Shown one piece after another: positions 33,354 through 42,502 of a DNA stretch of 43,095 nucleotides. The stretch comes from Thermoplasmata archaeon (GTDB lineage: Archaea; Thermoplasmatota; Thermoplasmata; Thermoplasmatales; Thermoplasmataceae): NCBI GenBank assembly GCA_021806295.1, contig JAJZXS010000028.1:1-43095 (forward strand), read 5' to 3'. A model generated the notes under the pieces. The model worked only from the letters and a program-made list of their open reading frames with translations, ran no database searches and was not told where the DNA came from. Both the position numbers and the translations under genes were made by a program. Each line of letters starts with the position of its first letter. The stretch's first letter is position 1.

Positions 33354-35130
33354 CATTCCAGTTGATTACCTTATATGCAGCCGAACCCTGTATAGTGCCA
33401 TTATACGCAATTAAATACAGGGTTACATTATCCGGGATTACTTCACCACGGACAGGATAAAGCATTATGGTTGATTTGCCATCATGGACAATATTTCCGG
33501 AATAATTGAATAGCAGCCCATTGTAATTTGTTTCGTTGATTATCCCCCTGAAATAGATGGTCTCCGGTGCTGCACCGGTATATGTTACGTTAACCATGAT
33601 TCCGCTGGCATTTCCGTGGTTTAAGACCATATGCACTGAATCGATCCTTACAGGATCATGTGTTGTGGAATTATAATAAGCACCTATAACCATGATAGCT
33701 ACCAAAATTGCCACTGCATAAACTGCATAACGCCTCAATGCCCTTTTATCTATCTTAAGCTTTCTTTTATAGTCAATATCCTCTATGGAGAGAACAGATA
33801 TTATGGGCCAGAATGCCACATATGTTATGAGCAGCCTGTAGTTGAATATCATAATAAACAGCGGAAAAACAAATAACGCGAATTTCAGCGTGTCATAATG
33901 CACAATGTACATTGAAAGAAGAAACAGAAATGAAATAATCAGGAGCGCCGCAAAAAAATCCGGCGGCAGGTGTATAAAGTTCAGGAATGACAGCTGTGAG
34001 GGGCCGAATCCTATTCCAATCAAACCCATGGTTTCAGACGACATTATGTCCCTGAAATACAGTACAGGAGACCTTGCAATGAAATAGCCGTTTATGGCCA
34101 TGAACAGGGCAAATGCCGAAACTGTCCATTTTACTGCCTCCTTTAATCCGCTCTCACGGTAAATCATGTAAAACATGAATGGGAACATGAATGCAGGAAA
34201 CTGCTTTGCCGATAGGGAAAGCCCAAAGAATAATCCAGAGTAAACCGGTTTTTGTCTGAGGTAGTATGAAGCCATGAGGAATACAACCCATACAAGCCCT
34301 ATGAGTGAAAATGCTGCACTGTAAAGGAATATAACATTAAGTAAAATAGAGAGCATGGCATACAGTGCTAGCTTCTTATCTCTGAATTTCAGATATACAA
34401 CTATAAACGGGATAAAGGATATTACAGATATTATTATATTTGCAAACTTTCCAGCATAGACATAGGGTATGTAGATCAGAAACGCCAGTGCCGGATACCC
34501 CTGCAATGTAATATCCTTTCCCGACATTGTTGGAGTTACGTTGAGATCGAGATTGAACGTTTTGAAATATGAAAAAACACTTTCTGTTACCGCGGGATTA
34601 TATGGATTGAATCCATGGAGAAACTTCATTGCAGAATAGAGGTCTATAAGAAATTCATCTGTGGGTTCAAAAACAAATATTACAGAAATTGCGGATACTG
34701 CTATAAGGAATGCCACTGCTATTATGATATAAACCCGCCATGCAATGGGCTCCCTATCTCTTAGGAAGTCATACATGGCAGGGTTCTTGTAAAACTCATA
34801 TGACACGAACAGTAATGATGCCGTAGCCAGCAATCCAAGCATGATTTTCATAACTGTGCCCGGTATGGCAGTTGCAATGGCCAGATCGGCAAGGAACATT
34901 GCAGAGTATAGGAATGCCTGCTGGTACAGGATGCGGAATTTTATATGCCCGTTCAAATTTGATATAACCAGTATCAGCACTGAAATCAGCAGCAGAAACG
35001 TTTCAAGAATTATGGCATATATATTCAAATATCCAAAAAGCCCGAAAGAAACAAAGGCACAGAGAATAAGAACAGTGGCAATTTCGTTTAATATTATCCG
35101 CTGAAGCCTGTCCTCCCCATCCTTTTTCAT
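33283..35130 (-). CDS. GT-C-fold membrane glycosyltransferase with sequon-rich tail
   Basis: A 615-residue protein (ATG at 35130, 1 nt after the upstream stop; an ATG at 35142 would overlap that gene). It has roughly a dozen membrane helices. The first large loop, with FVFEPTDEFLIDLYSAM and GFNPYNP, resembles the acidic catalytic loop of GT-C enzymes using polyprenyl-phosphate sugars. GLFFGLSLSAKQFPAFMFPF matches the GT87-like G-x-K-x-x-P segment. After the last helix comes a soluble tail of about 128 residues with eight N-x-S/T sequons. It probably transfers a sugar on the outer face. It forms a unit with the GtrA-type gene. The final 24 codons are antisense to hemB. Confidence 0.75.
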   Translation of the reverse strand: MKKDGEDRLQRIILNEIATVLILCAFVSFGLFGYLNIYAIILETFLLLISVLILVISNLNGHIKFRILYQQAFLYSAMFLADLAIATAIPGTVMKIMLGLLATASLLFVSYEFYKNPAMYDFLRDREPIAWRVYIIIAVAFLIAVSAISVIFVFEPTDEFLIDLYSAMKFLHGFNPYNPAVTESVFSYFKTFNLDLNVTPTMSGKDITLQGYPALAFLIYIPYVYAGKFANIIISVISFIPFIVVYLKFRDKKLALYAMLSILLNVIFLYSAAFSLIGLVWVVFLMASYYLRQKPVYSGLFFGLSLSAKQFPAFMFPFMFYMIYRESGLKEAVKWTVSAFALFMAINGYFIARSPVLYFRDIMSSETMGLIGIGFGPSQLSFLNFIHLPPDFFAALLIISFLFLLSMYIVHYDTLKFALFVFPLFIMIFNYRLLITYVAFWPIISVLSIEDIDYKRKLKIDKRALRRYAVYAVAILVAIMVIGAYYNSTTHDPVRIDSVHMVLNHGNASGIMVNVTYTGAAPETIYFRGIINETNYNGLLFNYSGNIVHDGKSTIMLYPVRGEVIPDNVTLYLIAYNGTIQGSAAYKVINWNVTAYHDLLYNPPQNRLSLSQSLP

Positions 35131-35131
35131 G

Positions 35132-35908
35132 TTACCACACAATAAGAGTAGCTGTTGTATAAGTAATTATGAATGCAACCAGTATGCCCAGAAAATCAGC
35201 CACATATATATTAGTTTTATAAAACAGCGCAGAATAGTAAACTCCCAGGTTTGCACCGAACCCGATAAGGTTAAATGCATTGTATTTTGCCAGCCTAAGA
35301 TAGAAATGCCCCCTTCCGCCGAATGTAAATTTATTGTTGAGAATAAAGTTCCAGATAATCGAAATCTCGATAGCCGGCAGGATACTTAGATCCCTGCCTA
35401 TAACACCGTGGAGCATCAGAAGTATAGCCTCATTTACAATGACGCCTGATATGCCTACAAGGACATATTTGAACATGTTTCCCCTTCTTATGGTTAGATC
35501 CAGGAAATCTCCGAATGTTATGGTGTCCCTGCATATAATGCCGGTATTCACTATATTATACTGAAAACTTCTGTTTTTTAGAAGCATGGCATTTCCGAGA
35601 ACCATATTTTTACCTGGCTCCGGTGTTAGATTTTTGGATATAAGATAGTCGTAGGCATTTCTGGAATAAACTGTACCGAATGGAAGGATTTTTCCTCTTT
35701 TAACTGACAGCGACAGCTTTATCAGAATTCCATATATGAATGTGAGCAACCCCTGTTTTCCAAAAAGTAATATAATATCATCATTTGCTGAATAGGCAGA
35801 ATTAACAATGGCATCACGCCTGTCCCCCTCTATCTTGACGTTTGACACCAATATATAATCAAAATCATCATTGTAGGTTGGCCTGCCATTGCTATATCTC
35901 TGAATCAT
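35132..35908 (-). CDS. GtrA-family protein with degenerate DPM-type glycosyltransferase domain
   Basis: A 258-residue protein. The C-terminal 120 residues are a four-helix GtrA domain: MFKYVLVGISGVIVNEAILL, then IWNFILNNKFTF, the family's conserved block. GtrA proteins flip or present polyprenyl-phosphate sugars. The N-terminal 135 residues look like the second half of a dolichol-phosphate-mannose synthase-type GT2, but decayed: where D-x-D is expected (VVMDADLQHP in active members) the sequence is ILVSNVKIEGDR, and the nucleotide-binding first half is missing. A TATA-like ATAAAAATA lies 25-30 nt before the ATG, so the short form is the native start. The following GT-C gene starts 1 nt after the stop. 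Confidence 0.75.
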   Translation of the reverse strand: MIQRYSNGRPTYNDDFDYILVSNVKIEGDRRDAIVNSAYSANDDIILLFGKQGLLTFIYGILIKLSLSVKRGKILPFGTVYSRNAYDYLISKNLTPEPGKNMVLGNAMLLKNRSFQYNIVNTGIICRDTITFGDFLDLTIRRGNMFKYVLVGISGVIVNEAILLMLHGVIGRDLSILPAIEISIIWNFILNNKFTFGGRGHFYLRLAKYNAFNLIGFGANLGVYYSALFYKTNIYVADFLGILVAFIITYTTATLIVW

Positions 35909-35990
35909 CTAGGGAGTTAATAATACAATCCTTTTTATTTTTATGGATTGAAGAAATGTTCCCTTAATTTTTCAGATGTAACATTGATAA

Positions 35991-36003
35991 GTGTAATATA
36001 CAC
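35991..36003 (+). promoter_or_regulatory. TATA region of the P450 gene with small dyad
   Basis: GTGTAATATACAC is a 5+5 inverted repeat covering the likely TATA element (TAATATAC, 35994-36001), about 25 nt upstream of the P450 ATG at 36021. The arms are short, so the operator role is speculative; the promoter call is better supported by spacing. Confidence 0.4.
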
Positions 36004-36020
36004 CCTGAGTATTTTAAAGT

Positions 36021-37172
36021 ATGTACATACCAGATTACACTGAGGAGCCATTTGAATGGTATAAAAAGATGAGGAACGAATCTCCGGTTGCCAGATCCGG
36101 AAATACAATTCACGTTTTCAGGTATAAGGACATTACATCTGTGCTATCCAATTATCGAATTTTCTCCTCCCAGTTCCGGGACCTGCTGGGAGGAGAAATG
36201 GCCGAGATGATGAACCAGAAGACAACTCCCAGCATACTTATACTGGACCCTCCTGTACATACGACCCTTAGAAATCTTGTAAGCGATGCGTTTACACCAG
36301 CAACAATAGAATCGTACCGGGAACGGGTGAGAAAAATAGCCTCCAGGCTCATTAAAAATATGAAAAACAATGAATGGCAGGATGCTGTAACAGGGCTCTC
36401 CTATCTACTTCCGATTACTGTTATATCGGAGATGCTCGGTGTGCCCCAGTCTGATTCCGATCTTTTCAGGGACTGGTCAGATAAACTCGCCACATCGCTG
36501 GGCCGGGGGCCTGATATAGAGACACAGTTTGAGATGGCGGATTATTTTTATGGAAAAATTGACAGAGAGGGAAAGAAGAATAATCTTATAAGCCGGCTTT
36601 CAAGGGTTGAGATAGATGGCAGGAAGCTCACTGACAGGGAAATAGCAGGATTTGCAATCCTGCTATTAGTCGCAGGAAATGAAACTACCACGAATCTCAT
36701 TACAAACGCGCTTTTATCAGTATATGAATCCAGAGGGGTTTACAGTGAGATGGTCGACAATCCTGATATCATACCATCCGTGGTTGAGGAAACTCTTAGA
36801 TACCGGTCTCCTGTGCAGTCAACCAGGCGTTATGCAAAGGTTGATACCGAATTAAACGGGATAGAAATCCTGAAGGATGACATACTATGCCTGTATATAG
36901 GATCGGCCAACAGGGATGAAAGCATATTTCCAGATGGAGAAATATTTAACCCCCACAGGGAGGCAAAACGGCATATAGCCTTTGGCCAGGGAATACACTT
37001 CTGCCTTGGCGCACCTCTTGCCAGAATGGAAGCCCAGATTGCACTGGAAGAGTTCTCCCGAGAGATAATATCATACGATGTAAAAATTCCCTCTCCCCGG
37101 GACCGGCTGGACAGTGATATAATGTATGGATTCAGAAAAATGCTTATAAAACCAGAATTCAGGAATATGTGA
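36021..37172 (+). CDS. Cytochrome P450
   Basis: A 383-residue soluble P450, close in size to the archaeal CYP119 and CYP231 enzymes. The heme loop is FGQGIHFCLGAPLARME with Cys328 as thiolate ligand. The I-helix oxygen-activation motif is AGNETT (218-223), the K-helix E-x-x-R is E257-R260 (EETLRYRSPVQSTRR), and the C helix contains HTTLRNLVSDAF. There is no membrane anchor. No ferredoxin or ferredoxin reductase gene is nearby, so the electron donor is unknown; in CYP119 a ferredoxin/2-oxoacid oxidoreductase route has been proposed. The substrate is unknown. An MFS gene follows 88 bp downstream. Confidence 0.96.
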   Translation: MYIPDYTEEPFEWYKKMRNESPVARSGNTIHVFRYKDITSVLSNYRIFSSQFRDLLGGEMAEMMNQKTTPSILILDPPVHTTLRNLVSDAFTPATIESYRERVRKIASRLIKNMKNNEWQDAVTGLSYLLPITVISEMLGVPQSDSDLFRDWSDKLATSLGRGPDIETQFEMADYFYGKIDREGKKNNLISRLSRVEIDGRKLTDREIAGFAILLLVAGNETTTNLITNALLSVYESRGVYSEMVDNPDIIPSVVEETLRYRSPVQSTRRYAKVDTELNGIEILKDDILCLYIGSANRDESIFPDGEIFNPHREAKRHIAFGQGIHFCLGAPLARMEAQIALEEFSREIISYDVKIPSPRDRLDSDIMYGFRKMLIKPEFRNM

Positions 37173-37233
37173 GGCATTTTAGATTATATGAATTCCAGTA
37201 TAGGCTTTTAAATTTTGCGCTACAGCCCAATGA

Positions 37234-37241
37234 CTTTATAA
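37234..37241 (+). promoter_or_regulatory. TATA box of the downstream MFS gene
   Basis: TTTATAAA lies 20-27 nt before the ATG at 37261 and overlaps the region before an in-frame GTG at 37246. This favours the ATG as a leaderless start. Confidence 0.55.
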
Positions 37242-37260
37242 AATCGTGTACTGGACCTTC

Positions 37261-38454
37261 ATGAACAAACAGGTTCCGGGCAAAAAGCTCTTTATCCTTT
37301 ACTCCGTAATATTGATTCTTATGGCAATCTCCATGAGAAGCACAAACAATATGGTGGTTACTACCGTGCCGCTCTATTCAAAATACATACTGGATTTTTC
37401 GTATATAGGGACAGCACTGGTTACCGCTATAATATACCTCGGGACAGTTCTGGCCACTTTGTTTATCAATCCTCTCATGGGGTCTGTCCTTAGAAAGAGA
37501 ATGTTCGTAGTTGCAAATTTTGTTTTAACGGCTCTTATGGTTTCATATTACTTTTCCGGCGATATCAGCGTGTTCATAATCTCATTTGTCATTGGGCTGG
37601 CATATGGAATAATCCTGCCCAATATTGTGACATCCGCTACACTGTATCCTGATAAAACAGGCAGGGAAAGGCTTCTTGCAATATACTCAGTGGGATTGAG
37701 CTTCAGCCTGGTTTTCGGCCCGAGCCTTGAGACCTACTTACTTACCATAATAAGTTACAGGACATTATTTTTATTTTTTGCACCCCTGGGCCTTATCGGC
37801 ATATTTACATCATTTTTCATGGAATTCCCTGAGAATAAAAAGGAAACACATGGTACATTTATAAGAAAGAATAAAGGATTTATCTCCTCCATATTAACGA
37901 TTACAACTTATAACGTTCCCTTTGCGGCGCTTACAGTTTTTCTTGCAATATTTGCCGAGACAAGGTTCCATGTCAGCAGCTACATGGCATATCTGCCCTT
38001 TGTTTTCTTTTTTGCTGTATCGATGTTCACAAGAATATATATTAGCATCAGACCGTTCAAAAACCTTAGGAATCCGCTTATTTTTGCTCCGGCTATCACC
38101 GTACTGGCACTTATATTATTTCCCTTCCTTCCAGATTATACGGCATTCGTGGCTGTAATGATGTTACTGGGTATACCGCACGGATCCATCTTCCCTGTAT
38201 CCACCGTGGAAATTTCAAGAGGGTCATCAATTGAGGAAAGGAATGCCGTTAATTCCTATTATTATGCCTATAATATGAGCCTCTTCATGGTAATACCATT
38301 AGTATTCGCAGCTATAATACCATACATAGGTTTTGAAAAAACATTTGCACTACTCATAATACCTGTACTTCTATCAATAATTATCATTTATAGAAAGTAC
38401 TGGCGGGACAATAATCTTCTTGGTACGCCCTTAAAATTCAAAGAAAAACTATAG
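37261..38454 (+). CDS. MFS transporter
   Basis: A 397-residue, 12-TM major facilitator starting MNKQVPGKKLF. The loop 2-3 motif is weak (NPLMGSVLRKRMFV), without the usual D-R-x-G-R-R. TM4 has GLAYGIILPNIVTSATLYPD, and the second half has GIPHGSIFPVSTVEISRG. It resembles exporters of small hydrophobic compounds, but no substrate can be named. The in-frame GTG at 37246 is a less likely start because of the TATA spacing. Its position after the P450 may mean joint handling of a compound (inference only). Confidence 0.82.
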   Translation: MNKQVPGKKLFILYSVILILMAISMRSTNNMVVTTVPLYSKYILDFSYIGTALVTAIIYLGTVLATLFINPLMGSVLRKRMFVVANFVLTALMVSYYFSGDISVFIISFVIGLAYGIILPNIVTSATLYPDKTGRERLLAIYSVGLSFSLVFGPSLETYLLTIISYRTLFLFFAPLGLIGIFTSFFMEFPENKKETHGTFIRKNKGFISSILTITTYNVPFAALTVFLAIFAETRFHVSSYMAYLPFVFFFAVSMFTRIYISIRPFKNLRNPLIFAPAITVLALILFPFLPDYTAFVAVMMLLGIPHGSIFPVSTVEISRGSSIEERNAVNSYYYAYNMSLFMVIPLVFAAIIPYIGFEKTFALLIIPVLLSIIIIYRKYWRDNNLLGTPLKFKEKL

Positions 38455-38514
38455 AGTATTATATTTACCATATGATTGTCTGGTGGTTTTTCTGGGCCGT
38501 TTGATATTTATTAA

Positions 38515-40413
38515 TTAAATTTTTCTTGGCTGTATCACTGTGAATTTATCATTCAGGTATTTTAAACTATTTTTCCCCATTTCTTTATCAAAATCATGAA
38601 TAATAGACTTTAAGCCATGTTTTTCCCCAGAAGAAAGATTTCTGTATTCATAATCAGGTATTTGATGCCCGGAATAATATTTTCTGGCATATAACTGTGC
38701 ATCTTCTGGCAACTCTCTAATTATATCGATAAAGTTTTTCTTTATCATCTTATTGTACTGGGCGTTTTCAATTATGCCTGCAATTTTAAGTGCTTTTAAC
38801 ATTCCTGCTTTGGTCAGATTCGATGGTTGCACTCCTATATTCTGGCTTTTAACCTTCCCTCTGATAAATATTTTGCCACCAAGCATGCCAGATCCGATAT
38901 ACTTTCCAAAATTTCTCCTGCTATTGGATAGGACTATAATTGTACCCCCTGCCATATATTCTCCCAGGTAATCATCGAATTTTCCATTTACAACAACACA
39001 GGGTATAGAACTTCCATATTCTCTCATCTGGATGCATGCTCTATTTCCAACATTTCCATCCACATAGATTCTTCCTCCACTCAGTGCCTGGCCCATTACA
39101 TCGCCAGCCTCCCCAAATATTTTCAGTATGCCCCCGCTCATGGAATCGCAGCAATCATCCGCCACGTTGCCCCTCACGGTTACATTATTATTCTCATTAA
39201 GGTTCATGAGGCAATTTCCTGCATTACCGTACAATGTAACATTGCGATGTTTCTCCGGAAGTGTTATGCCTATATACCTGTGACCGGCCACATTATTTAT
39301 ATGCACACTGTTATCCATGGACCTGACTATTTCACTATCGATCCCATTATACTCTATATTTCTAGCATCAATTCCCTGTTTCTCTATTTGATGTACTTTC
39401 TCTCTAGTTCTGAAATTTTCTCGTCCATATTTTATTATTCCATTTTTTACTGATGATATAAAAAACGATCCGGGTTCAAGAGTCCATATTTTCGCCTCCG
39501 GGCTTATAATCCTTATCTGGCTTTCCTCACTGGCTATGAAAATATTGTTGTTATCCTCACCGAGTATGGCGGGCCTGAGCTTCGTCCTGTCCGCCATTGC
39601 AATCATGTATATATCCTGGCCATCGTCGTAACCTATTATAAGTGTATACGGCCCATCCAGCACACATCCCCGTGTTTTATACTTAATCTCCGGGTCATCC
39701 ATATTTCCTGACATTATTTTTAATGCAGTAATGAGATCATATTCTCCTATCAGTTCCTTAAAAATATGGGCTATCACCTCACTGTCAGTACCCACAAAAC
39801 TTGTTATTCCCTTTGATTTCAGGTACTCCCTGTTGGCTCCGAATGAACTTATATCGCCATTGTGCACTATTGCAATATTAAATGTGGAAAATGGATGTGA
39901 CCAGTAAGGCAGATATCCCGGAGAATTTGTGGGCTGCCTGGTATGGGCCAGCCACATATCTGCCTCCTTTTCATTTAAAGCGTATTCCTCACCAACTGCA
40001 TCAGGATAGCCAACACCTTTGTACACGAGGAGCGATTTTCCTGCACTGTACAATCTTCCATTACTTTCATCCCAGAGTACTGCATTAACCTCATCCAGGG
40101 ACCTGCTGTCTTCAAAGGCCACATCATAACAGCAGCTTTTTATCGACCTGCCCTTTTCCATGTATGAACTATTTATTCCTATTCCGTGTTCCTGAAGCAA
40201 TGCCCGTAGTTTCTCCTCCTCATCATTGTAAAATATTTTAACCGTAAAGCTATTGGTATCGTTTAAGTTGAATGATGCGTATCCAGAACCCTTATCACTA
40301 CCGCGGTACCTTATATAATCCAGGCATTTCACTGGAATACTCCCAGAAATTTTACCGGATTCTTTTTTTCTCATTATCCCAAAAAGGCCGCAGCTTGAAG
40401 GCATGTAGTTCAT
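38515..40413 (-). CDS. Fused class II glutaminase and GXGXG domain of a glutamate-synthase-like enzyme
   Basis: A 632-residue protein. Residues 8 to about 325 are an Ntn glutaminase: nucleophile Cys8 (SSCGLFGIM, short propeptide), HTRQPTN (157-163), HNGDISSFG (184-192) and GTDSEVIAH. Residues 380 to about 525 are the right-handed beta-helix GXGXG domain of GltS (YGNAGNCLMN, RGNVADDCCDSMSGG, VDGNVGNRACIQMR). A 100-residue helical tail follows. In many archaea and in N-methylglutamate synthase these are separate subunits. The role is to release ammonia from glutamine and support its channelling to the FMN subunit encoded just upstream (4-nt ATGA overlap). An NAD(P)H subunit is not in the window. 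Confidence 0.85.
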   Translation of the reverse strand: MNYMPSSCGLFGIMRKKESGKISGSIPVKCLDYIRYRGSDKGSGYASFNLNDTNSFTVKIFYNDEEEKLRALLQEHGIGINSSYMEKGRSIKSCCYDVAFEDSRSLDEVNAVLWDESNGRLYSAGKSLLVYKGVGYPDAVGEEYALNEKEADMWLAHTRQPTNSPGYLPYWSHPFSTFNIAIVHNGDISSFGANREYLKSKGITSFVGTDSEVIAHIFKELIGEYDLITALKIMSGNMDDPEIKYKTRGCVLDGPYTLIIGYDDGQDIYMIAMADRTKLRPAILGEDNNNIFIASEESQIRIISPEAKIWTLEPGSFFISSVKNGIIKYGRENFRTREKVHQIEKQGIDARNIEYNGIDSEIVRSMDNSVHINNVAGHRYIGITLPEKHRNVTLYGNAGNCLMNLNENNNVTVRGNVADDCCDSMSGGILKIFGEAGDVMGQALSGGRIYVDGNVGNRACIQMREYGSSIPCVVVNGKFDDYLGEYMAGGTIIVLSNSRRNFGKYIGSGMLGGKIFIRGKVKSQNIGVQPSNLTKAGMLKALKIAGIIENAQYNKMIKKNFIDIIRELPEDAQLYARKYYSGHQIPDYEYRNLSSGEKHGLKSIIHDFDKEMGKNSLKYLNDKFTVIQPRKI

Positions 40414-42494
40414 GTCGATCCCGCCTCCGCTACATTTATTTTTTTTGCTATGGTATTATCAAGATTTATGGCTCTCAGTAATTCAGTATTCCCAACAATA
40501 GAATACTGCAAATTGGCTATTCCCATTGCTCCGGAAATCAGGCTAATTTCTTTTTTCATGCCTAAAAGAAAGTTAACAGCTTTTTCTCTGAGATTGCTGT
40601 AACTGTTATTCAATCCCGCTTCAAATATTTTATATGAAATTATTAAAGAGTCGCAACCAAGAGCAAGATACTTAACTATGTCCCCGGTGTTCCTGAAATG
40701 ATCAATTTCCCCTATAATGTCATAGTTTTCCCGCATACCTCTTCCTTTTAATTCATGGTCCAGCTCTGCTATACTTATTTCCATATTATCATCCTGCCTG
40801 ATAACAAAGCCATCAGCTGAATAATCATGTTCATTAACTGTGGAGTATCTGTGTTTTTTATATCTGTACACATTGCTTCCGGTTATGGAAATGCTTTTAA
40901 ATTCTTTCTGGAGCTGATCATCAACAATCATGGTTCCCGTGAACATGGCAGCCCAGGAAAGTGCATTTTTGATTTCTACATCCGCACCACTAACCTTAAT
41001 AAAAACAGGCATTGATATGTTTATTGACCCGCCACACAGGTAGAAATTAAGATTTATATCCTCTCTGTAAGGATCTATGGATGGCCTGGTAACCTGTGCA
41101 CCATCGAGTCTCAGCCAGTCAATTATCCTGGAGGGCAATTCAACGTCCGGGGGTGCATTGCTTCCCATGCTGCTTATTACAGGTTCTCCCTTAATCATAA
41201 GTTCATTAATGTATTTTTTATCCGGATAGAATGATCCCTGCTTGAAACTTAAATCTTGAGGTAATGCAGAATTAATTTCCAGTACCTTTAAGGTGTTTTC
41301 AGAAAGTCCTTCACCATATAGAATATCTCTATTTCCAACCAATTCTTTCATGTTTTTTATTCCGAGGCGGGACATCATCTTTGCTATTTCAGTTTTAAAG
41401 CCATTAACGAAATTAACCGTGTTCTGTATTCCAAAATCTAAATCTATCAATGTTCTATTATCTGCCTTGTTGGTAAGGGCTGCAGGACAGTATCCGAGGT
41501 TGCATTTACGTACCATAACGCATCCCATTGCTATCAATGCTGATGTTCCGAGGCTTACCACATCTGCCCCCAGTGCATATAGTTTCATTGCATCGGTGGA
41601 ATCAGCAACCTGTCCGGCAGCTATTATGCTGAAATTCTTTCTCAACCCTTCATTAACAAGAATATTATGCGAGGAGGCCACAGCCATTTCTATAGGTATC
41701 CCGAGGCTATCCCTTACAGTAACCGGGGCAGCTCCTGTCCCAGCCCCATGCCCATCAATAATAACCCCTGCTGCCCCGGATCTTGCTATTCCTGTTACTA
41801 TGTAGGGTATATAATTGGTTGCCGCTACCTTCACATAAACGGGTTTTCCCGACAGTATTTTTAGCGCTTCTATGCGCTGTGCAAGATCCTCTATGGAATA
41901 TATGTCATGATGTGGTGCAGGGGAAATCGCATCAATTCCCTCAGGAATTTTTCTCGCAACCGAAATATCATGGGTTACCTTGTTCCCCGGTAGATGTCCA
42001 CCTATCCCCGGTTTAGCACCCTGTCCTATCTTGATAACTATGCCCGCACCTGATTTTAACTCATTGGCACTTACCCCGAATCTGGCAGATGCCCACTGGA
42101 CAAATATTCTCTTTGTATCTGCCACCGATTTATAAAGCCCTCCCTCACCGGTTCCTGCCATGGTTCTGGTTATCTCCGCGGTTTTTGCTATAGCAATGTT
42201 CGGATTTCCACTGAGGGCGCCGTATGACATATCACCCAGATAAACAGGGACAGAGAGTTTAAATCCGGCCAGTGAACTCTCAGTAGATGTGTCAATCCCT
42301 GGAACAGTAATATGCCTATTGATTTTAAAATTAATTCTATCTAGAATTCTAAGACTCCCGGTGTTCTTCACAAAAATTCCAATATCATCAGGAGAGTATG
42401 ATAGCCTCCTTATATGATTTATTTTCTCAATGGTCCAGAAATCTCTAACATCTTTCCTTGGCAATCCTATGTATTTATTTACAATTTTATTCAT
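40410..42494 (-). CDS. FMN-binding glutamate-synthase-like subunit with duplicated, degenerate C-terminal half
   Basis: A 694-residue protein. Residues 60-400 are the GltS FMN barrel: GDMSYGALSG, GTGEGGL (114-120), KIGQGAKPGIGGHLPG (155-170), APHHDIYS, VIIDGHGAGTGAAP, and the [3Fe-4S] cysteines C325-x5-C331-x4-C336 (GCVMVRKCNLGYC). This part should make glutamate from 2-oxoglutarate and ammonia, or a related product such as N-methylglutamate. Residues 440-690 appear to be a shrunken second copy without the Fe-S cysteines (see findings). It is the first gene of a two-gene operon. A palindrome lies between the likely TATA box and the ATG. Confidence 0.87.
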   Translation of the reverse strand: MNKIVNKYIGLPRKDVRDFWTIEKINHIRRLSYSPDDIGIFVKNTGSLRILDRINFKINRHITVPGIDTSTESSLAGFKLSVPVYLGDMSYGALSGNPNIAIAKTAEITRTMAGTGEGGLYKSVADTKRIFVQWASARFGVSANELKSGAGIVIKIGQGAKPGIGGHLPGNKVTHDISVARKIPEGIDAISPAPHHDIYSIEDLAQRIEALKILSGKPVYVKVAATNYIPYIVTGIARSGAAGVIIDGHGAGTGAAPVTVRDSLGIPIEMAVASSHNILVNEGLRKNFSIIAAGQVADSTDAMKLYALGADVVSLGTSALIAMGCVMVRKCNLGYCPAALTNKADNRTLIDLDFGIQNTVNFVNGFKTEIAKMMSRLGIKNMKELVGNRDILYGEGLSENTLKVLEINSALPQDLSFKQGSFYPDKKYINELMIKGEPVISSMGSNAPPDVELPSRIIDWLRLDGAQVTRPSIDPYREDINLNFYLCGGSINISMPVFIKVSGADVEIKNALSWAAMFTGTMIVDDQLQKEFKSISITGSNVYRYKKHRYSTVNEHDYSADGFVIRQDDNMEISIAELDHELKGRGMRENYDIIGEIDHFRNTGDIVKYLALGCDSLIISYKIFEAGLNNSYSNLREKAVNFLLGMKKEISLISGAMGIANLQYSIVGNTELLRAINLDNTIAKKINVAEAGST

Positions 42495-42502
42495 AGCAGT
42501 AT

